Source: Isoetes taiwanensis (taxonomy: Eukaryota > Streptophyta > Lycopodiopsida > Isoetales > Isoetaceae). From it: a DNA stretch of 64,000 bases. The notes below the pieces were generated by a model. That model saw nothing but the letters and a program-made list of their open reading frames with translations, was not told where the DNA came from and ran no database searches. How positions within the stretch are numbered: the stretch's first letter is position 1; every line of letters starts with the position of its first letter. The translations under genes and the position numbers were made by a program. Of the stretch, positions 46,481 to 57,724 are shown in pieces. Location of the stretch: NCBI GenBank assembly GCA_021234155.1, contig JAJEKV010000020.1:20940018-21004017 (forward strand). The letters run 5' to 3'.

Positions 46481-46566
46481 TCAAAGTCATACTCTTCTAG
46501 GAATTCCATCCACCTCCTTTGCCTCAGATTCAGGAGTGGTTGGGTAAAATGTATTGAGGCTCGTGA

Positions 46567-46878
46567 TCAAGATCTAACCGAAACTTCCTCCCAAGCAAAT
46601 AATGCCTCCAAATACTTAAGAGCCCCGACAATCGCTAGAAGTTCCCGATCATGGGTTGGATAGCTGCTTTCGATGTCGCTCAACTTCTTGGAATCATAAG
46701 CTATTACCCTTCCTTCTTGCATAAGGACTCCACTGTTGCTATCTTGCTTGCATCCGTTGCTACTATCTTGTCCTTGTGCGGATCTCGCGTAACTAGCACC
46801 GGTTGTTGTTAAGGCCTCCTTAAGCTTTTCAAATGAAGCTTGAACATTTTCTAACCAATGTGTTCTCCAATCTTTCAC
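46567..46878 (-). pseudogene. RNase H region of Ty3 pol
   Basis: SGVLMQEGRVIAYDSKKLSD and SSYPTHDRELLAIVGALKYL match the Ty3 RNase H start. It is out of frame with the RT upstream, and truncated. Confidence 0.85.
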
Positions 46879-46888
46879 CTTAACACTC

Positions 46889-48250
46889 TTAGTGAGGTCC
46901 GGCCAAAGGGGACGCCCACTTAGCGAAGTCCTTCACGAACTTTCTGTAATAACCTGCCAGACCTAGAAAGCTTCTTACTTCCGCCACATTCTTTGGAGCT
47001 GGCCAATCTACTACCGCTTCGATCTTTGCGGGGTCGGTGGAGATTCCTTCCGCCGATATGACATGGCCCAAGTACTCCACTCTTTCGGTAGCAAAGTGGC
47101 ATTTGGAGAGCTTGCCATACAATCGATGGCGTCTCAGCTTCTCCAAGACTTTCCTCAAATGCTGATCATGATCTTCCATGAACTTGTTGTAGATTAGAAT
47201 GTCGTCGAAGAAAACAATGACAAACTCATCTAGAAAAACCCCCAAGACGCTGCTCATGAGGCGATAAAAGTTGCCGGAGCGCTCGACAATCCAAAGGGCA
47301 TTATCAGAACTCAAAGTGACCATACCGCTGCTCAAGGCGGTCTTATGGATATCCTCTTCTTTTATTCTTATTTGGTGGTACCCTGACCTCAAATCAATCT
47401 TGGAGAATACCTTTGCTCCTTGGAGCTGGTCCATTAAATCATCTGCCCTTGGCAAAGCATACTTGTTCTTTATCGTCTGTTTGTTGAGCTGGCGATAGTC
47501 TATGCACATTCTTAAACTGCCATCTTTATTCTTCACGAAGAGTATGGGTGCTCCAAAAGGAGACACACTTGCTCTAATAAAACCCAGCTCAAGCAATTCC
47601 TGGAGTTGCTTCTTGAGCTCAATCAACTCCGGTGTGCTCATCCTGTATGGTGCCTTGCTGGTAGGCTTAGCATCTGGTGCTAATGTGATCTCACACTCCA
47701 CACCCCTATAAGGTGGTAGCTGCCGGATCTCATCCGGAAATACATCCTTGAATTCTGAAATAAGCCTAGCTACTGGCTTGGGCAATTGCTTTCCCTTTTG
47801 ATCGTTTCCCTCCTGCTTATTGGGCTCGATTGCCTCCAATCTCAAGATGTAATCCACCTTATTTCTTTCTATACTTTTCCTTAACTGCTTCAAAGAAATA
47901 CACTGCATAGAAGAAGCTGTCTTCTTACCTCTCACTATGAATTTGGTGCCGCCCTCGGTCTTTGTCATGGCGACTTCATTAAGGTCGCGCAATCGATCAT
48001 GGCTTTTTGCTGGCTTTAGGAACTCCATTCCTACTATAAGGTCATACCTTCCAATCTCCATGACCTCTGCCCCCATCGGCCACTTACTTCCACTAAGGTC
48101 TATGTCGAATGTGATCCTCCTCCCCTTAGTGTGCCGAATGGCGCCGTTTGCCATAGCAACTGGCCTTGGCTTAGACTTCAATACCTTGTTCTTCATTAGG
48201 GCAGCCAGCCTAGGAGAGGCAAAGTTATGAGAGCTACCTGTATCTATCAA
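46889..48250 (-). CDS. Ty3 protease-reverse transcriptase open frame
   Basis: The longest open frame of the window (453 residues). It has aspartic protease DTGSSHNF near residue 3, then the RT fingers and palm: [43 protein letters not shown], the catalytic FFDDILIY (from YVDD), [12 protein letters not shown] and [20 protein letters not shown] stretch between the palm motifs ([20 protein letters not shown]) looks frame-altered compared with the usual TAFRTxxGHYE, so local compensating indels are likely. It is part of a retroelement, not a host gene. Confidence 0.85.
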   Translation of the reverse strand: MIDTGSSHNFASPRLAALMKNKVLKSKPRPVAMANGAIRHTKGRRITFDIDLSGSKWPMGAEVMEIGRYDLIVGMEFLKPAKSHDRLRDLNEVAMTKTEGGTKFIVRGKKTASSMQCISLKQLRKSIERNKVDYILRLEAIEPNKQEGNDQKGKQLPKPVARLISEFKDVFPDEIRQLPPYRGVECEITLAPDAKPTSKAPYRMSTPELIELKKQLQELLELGFIRASVSPFGAPILFVKNKDGSLRMCIDYRQLNKQTIKNKYALPRADDLMDQLQGAKVFSKIDLRSGYHQIRIKEEDIHKTALSSGMVTLSSDNALWIVERSGNFYRLMSSVLGVFLDEFVIVFFDDILIYNKFMEDHDQHLRKVLEKLRRHRLYGKLSKCHFATERVEYLGHVISAEGISTDPAKIEAVVDWPAPKNVAEVRSFLGLAGYYRKFVKDFAKWASPLAGPH

Positions 48251-48257
48251 TACTAGA

Positions 48258-49660
48258 TATGGATCGCTATCTATGATCCCTCACCGCAATGATTGTTGGA
48301 TCGACTTTCAATGTCATCTCGACTCAATGTTTGCACATATGTGGCACTCACCATCTATGAAGTCCACGGGCCTCATGCTGGTCGCCATCTTCATTCATTT
48401 ATCCGTTGGTGAATCCCAATCCATAAGTTACGCCAAGGCGCTCGCATGACTAATGGGCAATCATGGGTTCGGTGCCCCGGCCGGAAGCACCGGAAACAAA
48501 GCTTCTTCTCAATACATTCCTGTCTCTTCTCTTTCGTCAGGCTGTCTAGAATACGCTTTAACATGCTGCCCCCTGATGCATTCTGCGGCTTACGGTCCCC
48601 AAAGTTCTTACCCCGAAGCTCTCCCTTTGTCTGGCCGGCCTCCCGATGGCGTGGTTGCCGATTGCTTACTCTGTTGCTGCCCTTGGTATCGTCCCCGTTG
48701 ACCTTCCTTTGAAGGCCGATTGTCTCTCACCGGGCGTTCTTTGGAGCTTCTTCCAAACTTATGGCTTTATCCCGCTACCGCCATCGACTTATGGTTGATT
48801 GCTCGGACTAGCCTTTTTGATATTCTTTGTTCAATCCGCAATGTAAGTCTCGACCGCTTGCCTTTCCGACACTCCGGGAACATGGAGTCTAAGTCGCATA
48901 AATTCCTCTCAGATACTTTGCAACCGACAATGTACCCCCGGTTCAATCTATAGAACTGGCTGGATCGGCTCGCTAGTATGTGACCTAGGCACATAATCGG
49001 GCGAAAAGCCTTGTTGAAGGTCTTGAATCAGAACCGTTCCTTTTGAGCTTGTTAGACTTCTCGCATAGCCTTTCCACCAGATTCTAGCTGCTCCTATCAA
49101 GTTTGTTGTAGCAACTTTCCCTATGTCCTTATCCTTCATGCCATAAGAGTTGCCGAACTCTTCCATCTCATCAAGCCAGGTTTCGCCTCCATACCCGATC
49201 TGTCCTTCCCCGAACTGACCCAACTTCCTAGTCTTCCACACATTGCTCATAGCGCCGCTCAACTTTCTTTTGATAATCATCTTCCTTCCTTGCCTCGCTC
49301 TTACCTCGTGGAGTGTCGGACTCACTTTCGAAGCTAGAACCTGTCATGACCTGCCCCCAAGTGTCGATGAGCCGGAGCTAGGTGGTGTTGGAGATCTTCG
49401 TTTTTCCTTTTCCTCTTCCCCCGTCTCGACATTTCCTGGTTGTCTTGCCCCTCCCCGCTGTGGGCCTTCCTCAATGCCTTGCTGAGGTAGTGGTGGAGGT
49501 GGAGGTGGTGCGTGTGCATATTCTTGGGCATTCATCAATGGGGTGGCCCAATGGATCAGCTTGATGCGTCCCGATTCCTCATCCGTACCAGCCTTTGCGT
49601 TGATTGCCTCCGGCATCATTTCCTCGTTGTTGTCATCCTGATCACGTCCGAATAGGTTCC
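48258..49660 (-). pseudogene. Ty3 gag region
   Basis: 49325-48948 encodes the gag core (ETWLDEMEEFGNSYGMKDKD; TNLIGAARIWWKGYA). Near 48500-48450 a CCHC knuckle is readable (CFRCFRPGHRTHDC). Proline- and charge-rich frames at 49619-49344 form the N-terminal part. Frames are broken between these parts. Confidence 0.8.
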
Positions 49661-49933
49661 TTGGTATCCACTGATGCTGTCGGCCCTGGCCTTGGGAACC
49701 TGAGCCGGTGTTCCTTGCTGCAAGGATTGATCATCAATGCTTGTTATTTGTTTTACATATCAATTATATCCGTTTACAATTAATTCATTGTTAGATACAA
49801 AAGAAATCATGTGAAATTTCCACTTACAAGTCAAGATGATACTAAGTCATTAATATATAGAAGTACATTACATGATAATATCAAAGAGATTACTCAATAC
49901 AATTTAAAACTTAAAAGGAAATCTTATAGCTGA

Positions 49934-51224
49934 TCAATGGCCTCCTGAGAGCCTAAAGAAATTCTTCACATCTCTGAATCGGAGGCCTTTGCCGAGGTTG
50001 CGCAGGATGTTCCTTGTCGATCTTCCCTCGAGTGCTCGCGCCATTTCCGGTTCCGGGAGTTCTGGTGCAGTTGCTGCTACTACAGAAAGTGATGCATCCC
50101 TGAGGTGGCCCCTAGCGAAGTCGAGGCAATGGAGCGCTACAGACCTCTTGAAAAGGATGACGTGATCTTCATGGGCGATATCTTGAATCTGCCGCCCAAG
50201 CCCGAGAGTGCTATGAGAAGTGCCACTGATTCTTCCCCCCTTGGGCTGAACTCCTTGTGGAAGACTACCATTTGCCCTTGGCTGAGGGCTGGAAGATAGT
50301 AGCATAGTGCCATACCCTTACCTGTGCCTCGTGATCCCGTGCCTTTCCTTTGAGCCGCTCCGGCCAGAGGCATCTCGCCATAAGGTCTTCATGGTCTCTC
50401 CACATCTTGGGTTGCATTGTCCAAGTTGATGCTCTTGGACCCTTCCCTCATGCTCTGGCTCGAACTGTTCGGCTTTTGAGCTTGGGCCCCTCCCCGGTTT
50501 TACAAGTGTGCTCAGATCCGCTGGAACTCCTCCTCACGAAATGACAAGGTTCTGGCTTGTCGATAGATTTCCCTTATCTGGCGATAGGCCGCTATATGTC
50601 GACATTGTCTCCCCAAAGATAAGAATGTCTCTCCGCCAGCTCCCTTGGAATCTCCCGGTATGAATAGTCGATGAGGTCCGTGCTTTTCCCATGTGCTATC
50701 ATGCCTAGAAGCTCGTCGATTCAAGTCCCCTGTTCTCGGCAAGATGACAAGTTGAGGATGTCACTTGCTAGAATGTACTCCTCTCCGCCGATGACTATCG
50801 GCGACATTTAATGCGGATGCCGACCGGTGGCTTGGTGGCTCTTCGATGTCGTCGTCATGCCTCGACATGTACCTCTGCATTCTTGTCGCCTCTCTGCTCT
50901 CCCACTCACGGGTTTTGCTCCCCTAGTCGCTTTCGTAGTCTTCATGGATCTGCAGAGATGGTGCCCCTGGCGTCATGCCATAGTATTCGTAGGCGGAGGA
51001 CTCTATATTCAGGATTTGATCCTGGGCCCTACGGGTATCAAGTGGAGCTAAGTCTAAGGGCTGAACGGAAGGTTCCCCTACTTTGTTGATTGACTTATAA
51101 TGCATGAAGAGGGCAAGGGGCATGCGAGATGAAAGGTACCTATGCCTATTATGTCTGCAGTCATGTAATCCGGCATGGTCCTAGTCCTATCCCATAGCCG
51201 CTTCTTGCCTTTGGATCCCGCCAT
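49934..51224 (-). pseudogene. H3-linked partner protein, second copy, degraded
   Basis: It starts at ATG 51224 (MAGSKGKKRLWDRTRTMPDY) and ends near 49934, in several frames. Colinear similarity to the partner at 24332-25744 is clear in four places: IVIGGEEYILASDIL (from 50800) against ILVEGKEYLLLSDIL; EEEFQRI (50540) against EEEFQRLL; MVVFHKEFSPRG (50260) against IIVFSRTFSPKG; and a C-terminal VILFKRSVALHCLDFARGHL (50150) against VIAIRRDVVLQYFDDQAGLR. At least four stops or shifts separate these blocks. It lies on the same strand as, and directly after, the second H3 copy, and before gag. The acidic centre is weaker here (RHDDDIEE). Confidence 0.7.
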
Positions 51225-51769
51225 CTCTCTCGACCTAAGGCTTGGGTGAGTGTCTCAAGAGAAACCCAATTCCCTCCCTAGGGGTAGTCTAACTTCCCAA
51301 GGTAGGACTGTTGGTCATATTGGCACATGATATCTCAGATAGTATGGTGTTCTAGACAGAGTTGCATGAAGATCAAACAAGTGGTCAAACACAGAGAAGG
51401 CTTGGTCGCCAGGGGAGCTGATGGATATGGCTTGCAGCATTGTACCATCTCTCAAAGTTGCTGGGCGCCATTGAGCAAGGAAGGGTGCAGAAAATGACTT
51501 GCAAGGATCAGTGAGGAGTTAGAAAATCGCCTAAGTGGTTGGGAGCAGTTCTGTGGAAGGGAAAATGACAAATGAGGCCCTTTTTATAGACTATGGTTGA
51601 CCTCGGGATTCGTGCAAAAGGTTCCTAGATGGGGAAGACCTTGGTTCTACGGCTCTGGGTGTCCAATTGAGCTACCATGAAGTGCAAGTCTAAGCAAAGC
51701 AAAGCAAGCAACACTACATGGCAGTTTGTTTGGTCGAATTTGGCTAATTTGGGTCAAAAATGGGCTGAC

Positions 51770-51836
51770 CCGGGTGAGTCCGCGCGGATGGCCTCCGCGT
51801 CGCGGACGCAGACGCGTTTGGCGCGGTCTCACCCGG
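51770..51836. repeat. 67-bp dyad in the Ty3 cassette, unit 1
   Basis: Arms CCGGGTGAGTCCGCGC and GCGCGGTCTCACCCGG (one mismatch), with a 35-bp spacer. Total length 67 bp, as in the modules at 21.9-31.5 kb, although the arm sequence is different. It lies between the H3 and partner genes. Confidence 0.85.
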
Positions 51837-51972
51837 TTGGCCTATTTTGGGCCAATTTTTTGGTCATTTTTGGGAATTTCAAATGCTAACATGGCTAATT
51901 GGGCCGATTCTAAGCTAACTAGCAACTTATTTTGAGCAAAACTGACATCTAAAAGCATGTTTTTGGGGGCAG

Positions 51973-52039
51973 TCGGGTGAGTCCGCGCGGATGGCCTCCG
52001 CGTCGCGAACGCAGACGCGTTTGGCGCGGTCTCACCCGG
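51973..52039. repeat. 67-bp dyad in the Ty3 cassette, unit 2
   Basis: Near-identical to the unit at 51770 (spacer included), again 67 bp. The two are 203 bp apart. It begins 233 bp past the H3 stop on the minus strand. Confidence 0.85.
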
Positions 52040-52272
52040 TTGGGCCAAATTTTGCTTTTTTTGATGATTTTTTTGCCAAAATTTTGTTGTAGTCATGATT
52101 TCTAGGATATTTCTGAGGGTGCTATGAAGAATTCTACTACAATTGTGTTCTATTTCCTAAATTTCAAGCATACAACATTTTTCTAATTACAGAGGGGAAA
52201 TACTTTTATATTAATAAGAAAACATAGTACATGAAAATTTAAACTTTCTAACAAAATTTACAAAATTAGGGC

Positions 52273-52708
52273 CTAGGGCCTCTCCCTGCGAATCCTCCGT
52301 GCTAAGTGAATGTCCTTTGGCATAAGGGTGACTCTCTTAGCATGGATGGCACAGAGATTTCCTTCCTCAAAGAGCTGCACCAGCTCTGCTTCAGCGGCCT
52401 CTTGCAGGGCCCGGGACGTTAGAGGAGTGATCCTATAATCGGTCCAGAACTCCTGCATGACTTCACTAAGGAGGCGCTCGAAGGGCGCCTTCCTTATGAG
52501 GAGATTTGTGCACATTTGGAAGTGCTTGATCTCCCTAAACACCCGGGCGTACACGCTGTTCGGCCCGTGGTGAACCCTTTTGGGTTTTTCCGGTCTAGGT
52601 GGGGGTGGCTTCGGCTGATTTTTCTTCGGCCTGCCGCCCTGCTGCCTGCGCCATGGAGAGGGTGGGCCTAGGGCCAGGCTTCCTGTAGGTTTGCTTGGTG
52701 CGTGCCAT
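52273..52708 (-). pseudogene. Histone H3 variant, second copy, frameshifted
   Basis: ATG 52708 opens [10 protein letters not shown] and continues about 37 codons to a TAG. A second frame, already open over the same DNA, carries a basic proline-rich tail and the whole H3 fold to the stop at 52273: [64 protein letters not shown]. One indel in the tail region joins the two. The fold is nearer to canonical H3 than the copy at 23088: loop 1 has the usual length and there is no C-terminal extension. It lies on the gag-pol strand in the Ty3 leader. A TATA-like TTTAAATAT lies about 90 bp before the ATG. It was probably captured DNA and is now decaying. Confidence 0.75.
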
Positions 52709-52793
52709 GTCTTGTGGTTCAAGAAATGGGTGACGTAAGGCTGATCAAGAGAGAGGTGAAGGTGAAGGGTTGGAGAGAGGGAATGAGGTGTCA

Positions 52794-52803
52794 GATATTT
52801 AAA
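52794..52803 (-). promoter_or_regulatory. TATA-like box of the second H3 copy
   Basis: On the minus strand TTTTTAAATATCTG lies about 90 bp before ATG 52708, close to the 93-97 bp spacing of three genes in the 10.8-kb block. Confidence 0.45.
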
Positions 52804-53269
52804 AAGGAGGGTCCCTAGGAATATTCTCCCACCATAATTACCCCTATTTATTATGGCCTCCCTTATTAATTACACCATATTTAGTAATTATTTAATTATT
52901 AATGTATATATTAACTTTGTATTAATTTTGTATTATACTTTAAATTTTCGAATTTCCTAATGGTTTGATGTGCTAATTATGGATTCGCGCCATTTTTCAC
53001 TCGGGTCTCCGATTGGCATGATTCTTCGACCCATTTTATGTGAAATTTGATGCAGGTACATAATTTCCACACCAATTTACTAGAGGATGAATTCGACTGA
53101 TTCATTTCTTCGTCTAACACTTAAGCTAATTTCGGACCCACTACCTAAGAGAAAAAATTTTCCCTTATTTTCGAGGTTCGATGGTGGAAATTTTTATTTC
53201 ACACCCCTATAAGCTTGTTAGACTACTTTCAAGGTTATGGTCAGTGCTAGTTCCTGGTCAACCAAGAAC

Positions 53270-53286
53270 ATGGCTCTGATACCATT
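53270..53286 (-). promoter_or_regulatory. Primer binding site, initiator Met-tRNA
   Basis: On the minus strand TGGTATCAGAGCCATG begins 1-2 bases inside the 5' LTR. This is the standard plant site complementary to the 3' end of initiator Met-tRNA. Confidence 0.95.
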
Positions 53287-54933
53287 GTGACGCTCCCTGC
53301 TAAATATACGGCTAGCCGTACCGACACTCGGCAGAAATCCCCCATCCGGCTCAACCGCAAGACAAAGCCCTCCGCCTACCCCCGCACTCTAGGGGTGACC
53401 CTAGTGCGGGAGGGGACACGAAGGTGTCTTGGCGCCCTTCCCCTATGGGCTCCTATAAAAAAATGAAGTTTATAAACATGTCAGAACTAGCATCAACAAT
53501 ACAAATACTACCTCGAAGGGTAGTCCATCACATATCCAAAGGTGCAAAGAACATAGCCACATACCATAAAACGTGAGAGCTCCTACCCGTGGATCTGACA
53601 CATAAGGAAGTCGACCGACTGGATAGGCCTCAAGATAGAGCAGACCGAGTCATAACAATGGCGGGGCTGGCATAAGACAATGGCTAGGGTTGACCACTCC
53701 ATCCGCCCCTCCTGTGCATACTTTGCAGATGGGCTAGATCAGCTCGGCATGACTCTAACCTTCCGGGACACGCAATCCCATGGCATCACCCATCGGGACT
53801 ACTCCGTGTTGCATCTCCCCGGGTCCGCCGAGGTAGGAAGGGTTGCATCTCCCCTTCCCGGGTCTAGAGGCTCCCACGGGCGGCTAGAGAATCGTGGCGA
53901 CACACACCATCTGCACTGACCGAACCCCCAAAACAAGAGCCAAGCCGACACTTGCAACTCTTGAGAGTAAGGTGGCAACACCTTCGCCCCTGGGAGGTGT
54001 GGGACCCATGCCCGCCCACACAAGTGACCGGCCATAAGCCTAGCCCACTATGGGATCCCCCCGTAGTCCCCACTCGGCGGGGGATCCTCCCTCCATCTTG
54101 CCTCTAGCCCCGTTGTGTAGTCCGAGTCACATCATAGCCTCCATAGCCACGGTGGGTTCCTATGCACAGCCGCACTCTAATAGGAACTAAGGGATCTATA
54201 CTAGGAACATACTACATATGGCCCTAGGTCTCTACCCCCCTTCCCAACACAAGAGGAACAAACATGATCAACCATCATCCCATAATCATCATGAACAATA
54301 TCATATGAACATCTTAACCTAATCATACATATCTAACTATTAGTTAGGGTTCATTGATTAGGGTTCAAGATGTTCAACAAAGGATCTAGGGTGGCTCTAC
54401 TCTAGCTCTGAAATACTAACCCATCCGGATTGCTAACTCCCGGATGAACCGACATGGACTCTACTCAACCTACCTCCTCCTCGAAGCGCTTCCTCCCATC
54501 CCCCTGGCGTCTCCATGCTCCTTGACGTCGCTCGAAGACTTGCTCCCTCTACGATCATACACACCTTCCAGGGGCTGCTGCTCCAGGCTAGGCTACGACG
54601 AACGATGCTCGAAACGGAGTTTCGGGCGCGTGGATGGGGGTTTAGGTGCTAGGTCAGGGAAAAAGGTCTAGGGTTAGGGTTAGAGCTAATATAGGTGTGG
54701 GTCCACATAGGATGCCACGTGGCACCACTAGGATGAGGCCGTGTGGCGGTTGCCCAATAGGATAAGGCCATGTGGAAATGGGTCTTATCCTAAGGTTATC
54801 TAAGTTAAACAATTAACTTAGATGTGCACCCCTTGCCACTTCCCAATGCATACAAGGCTACCCAGGTAGACTTGTATGGTGACGGGTCTAGGAATATACG
54901 TATATATAGCGTATATTCCCCTGGAACGTCACA
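53287..54933 (-). repeat. 5' LTR
   Basis: Begins TGTGACGC and ends CGTCACA. About 1.65 kb, highly similar to 42445-44078. Confidence 0.9.
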
Positions 54934-55610
54934 ATTACGAATTTTACTTACCATGAATCCAGTTTAACCTTGAAAGGCAAAACCGGCCAAAGTAGAGCTA
55001 TGGCCGTGCAACAACACGTGAAGAAAGGACACTGAGATTTTTTTCCTGAAGGTATGAGTTCAGTTATATGCTGGAGCCGTAGCTCTTTTGCAGTGTAAAG
55101 GCCTTAAACTAAGGACTGTCGATAGCATTAGGGTTATGCAACTATATTTGGCATCTCGCCTGCTGTAGGCCACGGGATCCGCATGTGTTGGATGCTAATC
55201 TTGCATGTTTAAGCACAGCCACAGGCTGAAAGAAAGGTGATATAAATTTGTCTATTATGAAGAGACTGGCTGAGGAAAGGATGGCGAGTAATAGCAAGAA
55301 GACTCTCTTCTAAGTTTGAAAGGTTAAAATTGCATCTAGACCTTAAATTTGCTCAGATGCATGGGCAAAGAATGGGGATGACAAGAATGTCAAGCAAAAT
55401 GCTGAGGGGACTGCTGCAAGCTCTGAAGCAATTACTGGAAAAGACAGCTTAGAAAAAGTAGAGCATAATAGTGTGACAATTGCCAAAACACTTGGACCCA
55501 CTAAGCTGGTACATGGACATGACGAAATTCAAGCGGAATCCTGTGACCTGGAGCGCAACTCTCACGTTTGGGTTAATAGAGCTAGGATTTCTTATCCATT
55601 ATAACTAGCT
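54934..55610. other. Ty3 flank with an exon-like open stretch
   Basis: After a TTTGCTCAG acceptor, 55350-55603 (plus) is open for about 80 codons (KNVKQNAEGTAASSEAITGK ... HVWVNRARISYPL, then TAA). It has no ATG at its start, so it could be a 3' exon of the gene interrupted by the Ty3 element. No domain is recognised; it is not an HMG box. Confidence 0.35.
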
Positions 55611-55742
55611 CTTAGACAATCTGAGTTAATCCTTTTTCTTCTATCTGTCTAGTCTGTATTATAACAGTTCGCAATACTGCATGGGCTATGGGCTTAGGAA
55701 AGGATAAGATATGCATAATGCATCGATTGTTTATTATTGCGT

Positions 55743-56175
55743 GCATACATGCTTCTTATAGAATTAAAGTGATTATGTAAATAGCTATTCCATTGTGTTC
55801 TGCTTTGCCTTAAAGGATCTGGCATAGAGTAGTACTTTATGCCTAAGTTTTAGCCTATGATATGTTTGACGATTGAGAAAAGATAGATCTACAGAAGGTT
55901 TACTTATAGATAGATCTACAGATCTATCTATAGATTTACAGATCTATAGATTTACTTATTGAGAGAAGATAGATCTACAGAAGGTTTGCATGCATACATG
56001 CTTCTTATAGAATTAAAGTGATTATGTAAATAGCCTTACTCATATTAGGTGCTATCCCATTGTGTTCTGCTTTGCCTTAAAGGATCTGGCATAGAGTAGT
56101 ACTTTAGGCTTAAGTTTTAGCCTATGATATGCTTTGACGATTGAGAAAAGATAGATCTACAGAAGGTTTACTTAT
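55743..56175 (+). repeat. Tandem duplication of about 245 bp
   Basis: GCATACATGCTTCTTATAGA ... GATAGATCTACAGAAGG occurs at about 55743-55910 and 55988-56170. The join has short AGATCTATAGAT palindromes. Confidence 0.8.
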
Positions 56176-56179
56176 AGTT

Positions 56180-57720
56180 AACCTCTTACTGTTTGCATTT
56201 AGAATGGAAAATGTAATTTACATTGGCATTAACTAGTGATCTCTTGTTTATGCTACGTTTCCAGACTGCTTTAAACAACTAAAATTAGTTAAGTATATTG
56301 CTGGTAAAATAATATAGAATTATGGATTCAGCAGACGTTGGCCAGTAGAACATTCTTGCCTAACCTCATCGGATTTTGGACATGGTTGACTATGAATGCC
56401 TTAAACTACTTCAAGTAATAATGTGTTGATATGGAAAAACATATATTAATATTAATATTAATATGGATCTGTGCTATTGGTTGTGGTATATACTCTACAT
56501 GCTATATGATGTAGTTAAAACCTTTAGGATCTCTGCTTACTATTTGTGACCCATTTTTGGACTATATACTCCATGTAATGATCCTATGCTAAGTTTTAAA
56601 GCTCGACTTTACTTTATTTGAATTGTTACCAGCTTATTAGCTCTTATCAATAAGCTCTTATAAATAGTTCTAATGTATATGATGACCATTCCCCACATTT
56701 GTTTGTAAACAAGCAGGGTGAAGGGGCATTAATCTAGAAGCTCTTATGACACCTGCTAGTAGCTTAGGCTTTTACCCATGTTCTTGGCTAACTGTCCTCT
56801 GGTTCTACTGCAGGTAACAGGAACTTCTACTCCCTATGATGTTTTGTTCAAGAAATTGGAAGATTGACGAAATTCAGGGTCTAATTCTTGTTGATTGGAC
56901 TTGATAAATTTTCTAACTCTATGTTCTTTCAAGATGTAAAGCTGAGAGGCTGTTTTTTGACTAAATCCTTTCAGTTAAATATAGCTTATTATAAAGCTGA
57001 AATGTAAGTTGAGTTGAACCTGTTCTCAGGTCATATCTAAAGTTTGCTGCATCATTCTTCACTTTCTATTAATTTGTCGCCATGTTTTTGTTCGTGATTT
57101 CTGTTGCCCATGATTCCTCCAGCCACAGTAGCCAAGTGCATGCAACAGGGTTTGCTGTACTATTCTCTTCTATATTACTTTTTGAAGTCTTTATTAAATG
57201 ACAACCAGATCATGGCTTTGTACTAAATGTCACCAGTTTGGTACTTAGGCTGCTTATTGAATCTGAAGTTTTTCCTTGAAAAGGTTAAATGTAGGATTAA
57301 AGTCTGTCTTGACAGACTTAAATGTTTTCTTTTTTTCTTTTTTTTTCTTTTTTTTTTATGTCAGGGGGGCTCTGTTGAATCTTGAATATGATAGACTGGA
57401 TATGGCGGACCTTGGAAATGTTATCCTCCATTTTAAAATCTCATTTTAGTTATACAAGCTAAAGCTCGATCAGCCATACAAAATACTTTTTCTTATTTAT
57501 TTAGGTACTCTGTTTATATGAAATATAAAAACATTCTTGCATTTATGACGTGGATCTAGCAAGAAATTTAGAAATCTTTACTAATGCGGAGTCTTCACGA
57601 GCTCTGTTGTCACGATGTTTTCATCATTTACTAATGATAATAATAGCAAGATAAATCAGGCTACTTGATTTTGCCATAGGAGGCAAAGATTAAAAAATGT
57701 TTATTGTATACAGATAACTA
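56180..57720. other. Non-coding spacer
   Basis: AT-rich, no gene seen. 57357-57435 is the second copy of the dispersed repeat at 34.75 kb, again after a T-rich tract. Confidence 0.4.
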
Positions 57721-57724
57721 CGTT

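Larger units (their letters stand above)
42445..54933 (-). mobile_element. Ty3 chromovirus LTR retrotransposon carrying an H3 cassette
   Basis: About 12.5 kb. The LTRs of about 1.64 kb are similar throughout, with indels. The likely 5-bp target duplication has one mismatch (ATTAT at 42440, ATTAC at 54934). The order on the minus strand is 5' LTR, Met-tRNA primer site, H3 variant, partner gene, gag, protease, RT, RNase H, integrase, chromodomain, polypurine tract, 3' LTR. Protease-RT before integrase plus a chromodomain places it in the Ty3 chromoviruses. Frameshifts in RT-RNaseH, integrase and gag make it non-autonomous now. The 3.6-kb leader between primer site and gag is far longer than usual and holds the cassette. 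Confidence 0.9.

Noticed and set aside
52273-52708. Second H3 copy as a true centromeric H3
   Set aside because: Loop 1 has the canonical length and the fold end is H3-like. Only the tail is unusual.
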